A stretch of 64,000 nt of DNA from Arctopsyche grandis (Eukaryota; Arthropoda; Insecta; Trichoptera; Hydropsychidae): assembly GCF_051622035.1 (NCBI RefSeq), contig NC_135365.1, positions 28,210,001 to 28,274,000 of the forward strand. The letters run 5' to 3'. Positions 60,001 through 64,000 of the stretch are shown piece by piece (the first letter of the stretch is position 1; the number at the start of each line of letters is the position of its first letter). The notes beneath the pieces are model-generated. The model saw nothing but the letters and a program-made list of their open reading frames with translations. It was not told the origin of the DNA and ran no database searches. The translations under genes were made by a program, and so were the position numbers.

Positions 60001-60515
60001 TCTGTACTTACCATTGATTCTGGCAGTGCTTTGAATATCTCCATAGCAATCATTAACAATTCTGAACACAATATAGTAGGACATATTTCCTCTCCGTCTA
60101 AAGCAAGTTCACTCGCAGCCTTAACTTCGCTCGGCCACTTGGTCTCTATCATATTTTTGATTTCTTCGTTTGGTCCGGTCCAATTTATTTCGCAAAATGC
60201 ATTTATACTGGCGATGGCGACGACCAATGCCCTGTTCAAGTCTTGAGAGGTTTCCTGCTCAAAGTGTTTCGTCAAAGCGGAGGCTTTGACTTTATCATTG
60301 AAGAGGATATTCAGCACCGTGTCGTCCATGGCAGAGCTCCAGCTGCCGTTCCATAGCAGTTTGACATACTCTGGATATTCTACAATGTATGAACACAAAA
60401 ATAAGACAACGACGTAGGTTAGCAAATTGAGAATTGTGCAAATTTAAATGTCACCTTCGACGTTCAGGTCTTCGTCAAAATTGCACAGCAGCACAGAATC
60501 TAATTTTGATAGCAT
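51011..60515 (-). CDS. TTC27: Tetratricopeptide repeat protein 27 orthologue (TTC27/Emw1 family), 12 exons
   Basis: Exons, all with GT-AG and compatible phases: 60515-60455, 60379-60012, 59588-59330, 59250-59010, 57759-57529, 56449-56278, 56206-56131, 54374-54200, 54108-53922, 53792-53617, 51504-51357, 51280-51011. Total 2,364 nt, 787 residues, close to the 843 of human TTC27. Recognisable family blocks: INWTGP (exon 2), RTVERAMMQCE (exon 5), LWEEVIACY (exon 6), KLYCLLGDAT (exon 7), SSRAQR and YEECIPHYQKSCEIN (exon 8). TPR units with YLEPNSFEAWNNLAKVYVKQ and ALKYNYDNWQVWEN span exons 8-10, residues about 470-600. The TPR superhelix is a protein-binding scaffold. The yeast relatives (Emw1) are essential, but the precise biochemical role is not settled. 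The start ATG at 60,515 gives MLSKLD. Introns are full of transposons, yet every exon is clean. Confidence 0.93.
51765..52256 (-). mobile_element. tRNA-derived SINE in TTC27 intron 10
   Basis: Minus strand: head with CTTAATGGTAGCG and box-B-like GGTTCGAGTCC (52,193-52,203 on plus), central domain (AATTGGCAAACTCTGAAAGA), then an AT-rich end whose limit is unclear between 51,765 and 52,045. Confidence 0.65.
52470..52530 (+). mobile_element. LINE terminal hairpin remnant
   Basis: Only the 3'-terminal hairpin (52,477-52,517, CCATTGTGGC..GCCACAATGG) and a few bases remain, the same motif that ends LINE families A and B. It directly precedes a foldback element. Confidence 0.65.
52540..53424. mobile_element. 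Foldback element split by a solo LTR
   Basis: Ends are inverted: GGTTGTGGCTATTTGCAGGT at the left and TACCTGCAAATAGCCACAAC at the right, with the right arm carrying three tandem copies of the CTATTTGCAGGTACTATATC unit. Subterminal CGCATGCGC words are shared. A second copy in the opposite orientation begins at 63,480. Lies in TTC27 intron 10. Confidence 0.75.
52755..53142 (+). mobile_element. Solo LTR, 388 bp
   Basis: TGTTACG..CGCAACA ends; flanks GTAT and ATAT differ by one base from a 4-bp duplication. It has GTTATAAGG (TATA-like, 53,007) and AATAAATGCTG (poly(A) signal, 53,081). The uninterrupted target is visible in the sister foldback at 63,755-63,772, which confirms the boundaries. Confidence 0.85.
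54417..54962 (-). mobile_element. RTE-type LINE 3' fragment in TTC27 intron 7
   Basis: 180 codons open on minus: VLPVMTYGCETWTLNAKML, RLKWQWVSHVAKK and a C-terminal APNRDEWKRVGEAFSQQW block typical of RTE-clade proteins, then a GATGAT tail (ATCATCATC on plus at 54,417). It lacks endonuclease and polymerase cores. Confidence 0.75.
55456..56017. mobile_element. TTAA-ended MITE (piggyBac-like) in TTC27 intron 7
   Basis: TTAACCGTTTGCCCGCAGC at the left mirrors GCCGCGGGCAAAGAGTTAA at the right. A second internal palindrome, TTAACCGCTTAGACGCCCAG..GCTGAGCGGTTAA, lies at 55,583-55,672. Non-coding. Confidence 0.65.
56590..57000 (-). mobile_element. LINE family C C-terminal fragment in TTC27 intron 5
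   Basis: Minus-strand frame of 136 codons with MSFVYKLDHKLLPKYFDVYI and GGVFHRGVLMYNALPECI, matching the fragment at 7,871-8,410. No catalytic motifs. Confidence 0.65.
57160..57390. repeat. Inverted repeat in TTC27 intron 5
   Basis: AGCGAATTTTAAAAGTAAAA..ACAGATTTTTTTTCCGTGCTATTTTTCATTTATTTGG at 57,146-57,220 is mirrored by CCAAATAAATGAAAAATAGCACGG..TTTTTGACTTTTAATATTCGCT at 57,318-57,392. It is a foldback MITE of about 250 bp with arms near 75 bp. Confidence 0.65.
57853..57999. mobile_element. Palindromic MITE in TTC27 intron 4
   Basis: GTTATAATTAGAGGTAGGAC at the left, GTCCGGGCTTTAGTTATAA at the right, with CAATGCATTTACAAC in the middle. Related to 4,315-4,580. Confidence 0.6.
58052..58172. 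mobile_element. Small hairpin MITE in TTC27 intron 4
   Basis: CATATGAAGGGCTGAAAACC then AGACTGGTACAAG is mirrored by CTTGTACCAGTCT then GGTTTTCAGCCCGTCATATG. Arms are about 40 bp around a 38-bp loop. Confidence 0.75.
58557..58605. repeat. GGAACG minisatellite in TTC27 intron 4
   Basis: About eight hexamers of GGAACG/GAGAACG in tandem. Confidence 0.85.
58790..58945. repeat. Dispersed repeat shared with 36,296-36,455
   Basis: Near-identical over about 155 bp (AAGTAGCAAATATTTTTTTC; CAATCTGTATCCGTCATTTA). Non-coding; lies in TTC27 intron 4, just before exon 4 on the plus coordinate. Confidence 0.75.
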
Positions 60516-60958
60516 TTTAATGGTTTGTGTATTTATAAACAAATTCAATAGTCCAAGAACATTTTGTAAGCAATGATATTTTGACGTTTCGCGCACGTGG
60601 GTCTTTCTAGGTTATAACAAGCTTTATATCAAGCATTGCGTCGTACTAAAAATAATAACATTTTCATTTTACTTTGACAATTTAACGCCGTTTTACCCAA
60701 TAAAACCAATCCATAATTAATTATTTTATTACAACTCTTGTTTTGTTAATATTCCAATTGATTTCAATTTATATATTATCAAAAGTTTGAAATAAACATA
60801 AATACATACATCAAAGGTCCAAAACCTTATTATTATAAAAGCAAAGTTTAAACGGTTCGGTGATTATTTCGCACAACGTAACTTAAATCTCGATGACGGA
60901 ACATCTGGCACACGAAAATTCCATCCATCGAGAGTCATACGTACTGTAACTATCGTAC
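60516..60958. promoter_or_regulatory. 5' flank of TTC27 with foldback remnant
   Basis: Immediately upstream of the TTC27 start; it should contain its promoter and 5' UTR. No TATA box stands out. From about 60,850 the CGGTTCGGTGATTATTTCGC repeat begins, which also occurs at 35,874 and 62,557. Confidence 0.35.
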
Positions 60959-61118
60959 TGTGGCGGCTCGCTATACGACATGGTCGAGTTTGGTCACCTT
61001 CCTGCGAGTGGGAACCAACTCGGCTGTGTTCAGAGTAGCTACCTCACTCTGCCTTCAGCTATCATAAATAAAGCACATGCATCAACATGCCAGTCGTCTC
61101 ATTCGCTCATCCCCCATA
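60959..61118 (+). repeat. 5' LTR of TRIM-like element
   Basis: 160 bp, with AATAAAGCAC as poly(A) signal near 61,066. Confidence 0.85.
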
Positions 61119-61528
61119 ACTGGTGACCCCCGATTTCGAGCCACGCAGCCTCGATTAACTCAACATGCCGCCCATCCCAGCCTCCCCGAATCAGGCGGGT
61201 AAGCTATGAGCCGCCTTTGTCGCAGCACAACAACAACAACCTACAACTAGCGAGTCCAGCCACGACCTCAACGTCAGCGCCGCAGTGTGTAGGAACGAGC
61301 CGCCACTGCATATGAATGGGGGAACGAGTGAGGTGGCGATCTTTAAAGCTGGAGGCAGAGTCATGCGCGATCCAGTACACATAGAACGGCCATCCAGCAC
61401 CACAACATTCTTCCATTCTTCACACGACACACACCACCTCAGCACCATCATCATCATCAAGGCCCCGTCCGTCCCCACGAGCGTCGTCACGCCAGGACGG
61501 GCGGCAGTTGCCAAAACACCTCCACGAG

Positions 61529-62090
61529 CACTGGCGGATCTAAGGGGGGTGCAATGGGTGCCATGGCACCCACTTTGGATGAATTTAATTTCATATATAA
61601 TTTTGATTTTTCATATTTAAATATGCATATTATTCACAATATATTTATATTTTTACGAATATATTTTAGTTCCAAGTTCCCCTTATTGTTTTTGCATATC
61701 TGCAATACCCTTTCAGGTAGGGGGGCTAAGTTTAATGTTAGATGAAAGTAACCGTTCGTACTGTTCAAATTCTCATAATTTACTCGAGAACTCGAGATTT
61801 TGACTGATTCGAACTCAGAATCGATCACTGATCACATTTTCATAATCTAGAAAAAATGTCTGTGTGCCTATGTGTAGGTGTATTTTGGTGATTTTTTTGA
61901 ACAACGTTAGTCCTATCGAACTGAAACTTAGTATCGGTTACTGAAATTCTTATCGAAACCACGTGCATTTTTTTATGCAGTTTACTCTTTTTCGATTATC
62001 TTCATCACATATATCTTGTATCAATGTGATGAAAATAAAAATCAATTCCAAAATGGCCCCCACCTTGGCCATTTTCTGGATCCGCTAGTG
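61529..62090. mobile_element. hAT-like MITE nested in the TRIM element
   Basis: CACTGGCGGATC and GGATCCGCTAGTG ends, flanked by perfect TCCACGAG octamers (61,521-61,528; 62,091-62,098). No transposase. Confidence 0.85.
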
Positions 62091-62368
62091 TCCACGAGGC
62101 ACAACGACTCACAATCATCAACCATATCGATGCCCCTGCCGACCCCGCCGCCCCACCAACCGACATCAGTCTCGGACGAGCGGCGCCGCCGCAGCATCAC
62201 AGCATCACGTCACCGCCCTCGAATCTACCGACCATTCAGGGCGGTACACCAACACAGCGGATGACCCACGTCAACAAAAATTTTTCTCTCCCAACTTAAT
62301 ATTTTTTTTTCTCATTCTCTGATTATATAATTGTATATATTGTATCGCTGATGCTGAGGGAGGAGTGA

Positions 62369-62547
62369 TGTGGCGGCTCGCTATACGACATGGTCGAGTT
62401 TGGTCACCTCCCTGCGAGTGGGGACCAACTCGGCTGTGTTAGCTACCTCACTCCGCCTTCAGAGTAGCTACCTCACTCTGCCTTCAGCTATCATAAATAA
62501 AGCACGTGCATCAACATGCCAGTCGTCTCATTCGTTCATCCCCCATA
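62369..62547 (+). repeat. 3' LTR of TRIM-like element, with internal duplication
   Basis: 179 bp. It is 19 bp longer than the 5' LTR because the AGCTACCTCACTCnGCCTTC segment is present twice. Confidence 0.85.
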
Positions 62548-62567
62548 GTACTAATGGTTCGGTGATT

Positions 62568-62838
62568 ACTAGTCAAATGTGAACCGGTAACAGGATAACC
62601 GGTCACTCTAGATCGGTCACACCCAAAAATTGGTCACGAGAAAACTGGTTACACCCGAAAATTGGTCACACCCAAAAATGCGACCAATTTTTAATTTTTG
62701 GGTGTGACCGATTTTTTGTGACCAATTGTCGGGTGTAACCAGTTTTCTCGTGACCAATTTTTGGGTGTGACCAGTTTTAGTGTGACGGGTGACGACGTGT
62801 GACCGATCTAGAGCGACCGGTTCACAAATGACTAGTAG
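62568..62838. mobile_element. Phrase-repeat foldback element
   Basis: Outer GACTAGTAGTC-like ends (ACTAGTCAAATGTGAACCGG against CCGGTTCACAAATGACTAGT). Arms of about 130 bp are built from TTGGTCACACCCAAAAA and CTGGTTACACCCGAAAA units. Non-coding. Confidence 0.8.
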
Positions 62839-63479
62839 TCCGTTTACCGTACTAACGAGCACTCAAGTACCAGATATTCCTTTTTTTCGTAGCAACAATT
62901 TTCGAAATAAAAATAATCCGTTTACCGAAATAAACATGGCCAACGACTATAATGTTTTCCCCACCATCGAAATGGTGATCAATTTTTAATTATATTTAAT
63001 TTAATAAATATAAAATCCCATCGGGCGACGACTTTCAAGCAGTTGTACTTTATTATTATTATTAATACACATTAAAAAATAATAACCATAACATTTAATG
63101 ACCAATTTTACCAATAACAATAAAATAAAAATTCAATCAATCATCTCATTTAAATTCACTCATCTTGAATCTCATGAAACTGACCAATTCAGCAAAGCGA
63201 CAATCAAATAGGTTCAATAGGTTGTATATACTGAAGGCGTGTACATGATTTGTTTAATTTGTCATATATATTTGAACGTTTATTTTTCATTTTACGACTT
63301 TTTATTCTTTTAAAACTCCCACAAACCAATACGAATTGAACACTTCATAAAAATCACACCGCGAAACTTGTACTACGTGTTTATCGACCAATCAGAGAGT
63401 GGTGATCATTTTTTGTTTTGAGATGGTAACTAAGGTGTGGTAAAGGTTTTTTTCTTAACAATAGTTATAAATTAACAAT
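62839..63479. other. Intergenic, nothing recognised
   Basis: AT-rich DNA with ACTAACGAGCACTCAAGTAC shared with 35,972-35,992 at its start. No gene seen. Confidence 0.4.
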
Positions 63480-64000
63480 GGTTGTGGCTATTTGCAGGTA
63501 CTATATCTGCAAATTATTGGCTATTTGCAGGTACTATATCTGAGTATTATTGGCTATTTGCAGGTACTATATCTGCGACAGGCGCAAAGCCTTCTGAGCA
63601 TGCGCGTGAACTGTCACTGTCAGCGTGTTTACTGTTAAAATTTTGTTTTAAACCTCTTAAAATTTAGTTCGAACTCGCAAAGTGACGTAGAGTAAAAAAT
63701 ATAATCCAAATTAGTTAATATTATTAATTGTTAGAAAATTATTATCATATACAACGTATAATACCTACATACAAGTACAAGCCGCGAACTAGCTAAATGA
63801 TATAAATCTATTATAATAACGTGCGAAATTTATTTGCCTCATGTATAATGAATGATTGATTAAACAAGTCTAGCATACATTAAATGTAAGAAATTATAAT
63901 CGGATTATAAGTTTACGCGCATGCCCAGAAGGCTTTGCGCCTTTCGCAGATATACATAGTACCTGCAAATAGCCAATAATTCGCAGATATAGTACCTGCA
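63480..64000. mobile_element. Foldback element, cut by the window end
   Basis: Inverted-orientation sister of 52,540-53,424 without the solo LTR. Three GGCTATTTGCAGGTACTATA units at the left; the mirrored arm starts at about 63,915 and runs off the window. Confidence 0.8.

Larger units (their letters stand above)
60959..62547 (+). mobile_element. TRIM-like LTR retrotransposon with GTAC target duplication
   Basis: LTRs at 60,959-61,118 and 62,369-62,547 both begin TGTGGCGGCTCGCTATACGA and end CATCCCCCATA. GTAC flanks both sides (60,955-60,958; 62,548-62,551). TGGTGACCCCCGAT at 61,121 is a likely primer site, and TGAGGGAGGAGTGA before the 3' LTR a polypurine tract. Without the nested 562-bp MITE the whole element is about 1.0 kb and encodes no enzymes. 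Confidence 0.85.

Noticed and set aside
60960..60975. TGGCGGCTCG at 60,961 as another hAT end
   Set aside because: It is the start of an LTR repeated at 62,369 with a 4-bp duplication; the likeness to the hAT terminus at 27,450 is probably chance.

Overview
The window is a stretch of animal nuclear DNA, almost certainly insect. It is AT-rich, with split genes, GT-AG introns, tRNA-derived SINEs, Jockey-, CR1- and RTE-like LINEs, hAT- and TTAA-type DNA transposons, gypsy-type LTR elements and short (CCTAA)n runs. The order cannot be fixed from the sequence. Most of the 64 kb is transposon, many copies nested in one another, with only a few host-type genes.

Layout. 1-13 kb: truncated LINE 3' ends, SINEs and foldback elements, plus a promoter-like patch at 8.4-8.7 kb with no visible gene. 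14.0-18.3 kb: a full-length Jockey-clade LINE with a perfect 13-bp target duplication, spoiled only by two in-frame stops in ORF2. 18.5-22.1 kb: LINE and SINE fragments and a (TA)n tract. 22.8-23.2 kb: a two-exon Kelch-repeat fragment running into an RTE-type LINE tail. 25-29.5 kb: hAT-type elements, one nested between foldback arms.

30.0-40.9 kb (minus strand): three tandem diverged genes for type I membrane glycoproteins related to the baculovirus F / errantivirus envelope family. Each has one long intact main exon and a splice acceptor at the same place and phase, just inside the signal peptide. No gag, pol or LTRs lie beside them, so they look like old, retained (domesticated) envelope genes. 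Only the middle copy keeps a furin-like site followed by a hydrophobic segment.

41.3-46.9 kb: two large DNA-transposon shells filled with later insertions (solo LTRs, a hAT MITE, a LINE). 47.3-50.4 kb (minus): a complete, young-looking LTR retrotransposon (286-bp LTRs, TACA target duplication, tRNA-Pro-like primer site). Its single ORF is Gag plus a protease DTG motif joined in frame to a segment resembling the PWI domain of the splicing factor RBM25, apparently a captured host transcript.

51.0-60.5 kb (minus): the one clear conserved housekeeping gene, a TTC27 orthologue. I could assemble 12 exons with consistent phases into 787 residues. Its introns carry SINEs, LINE pieces, TTAA-type MITEs, a solo LTR inside a foldback element and a minisatellite. 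61-62.5 kb: a tiny TRIM-like LTR element split by a hAT MITE. 62.6-64 kb: two foldback elements, the last cut by the window end.
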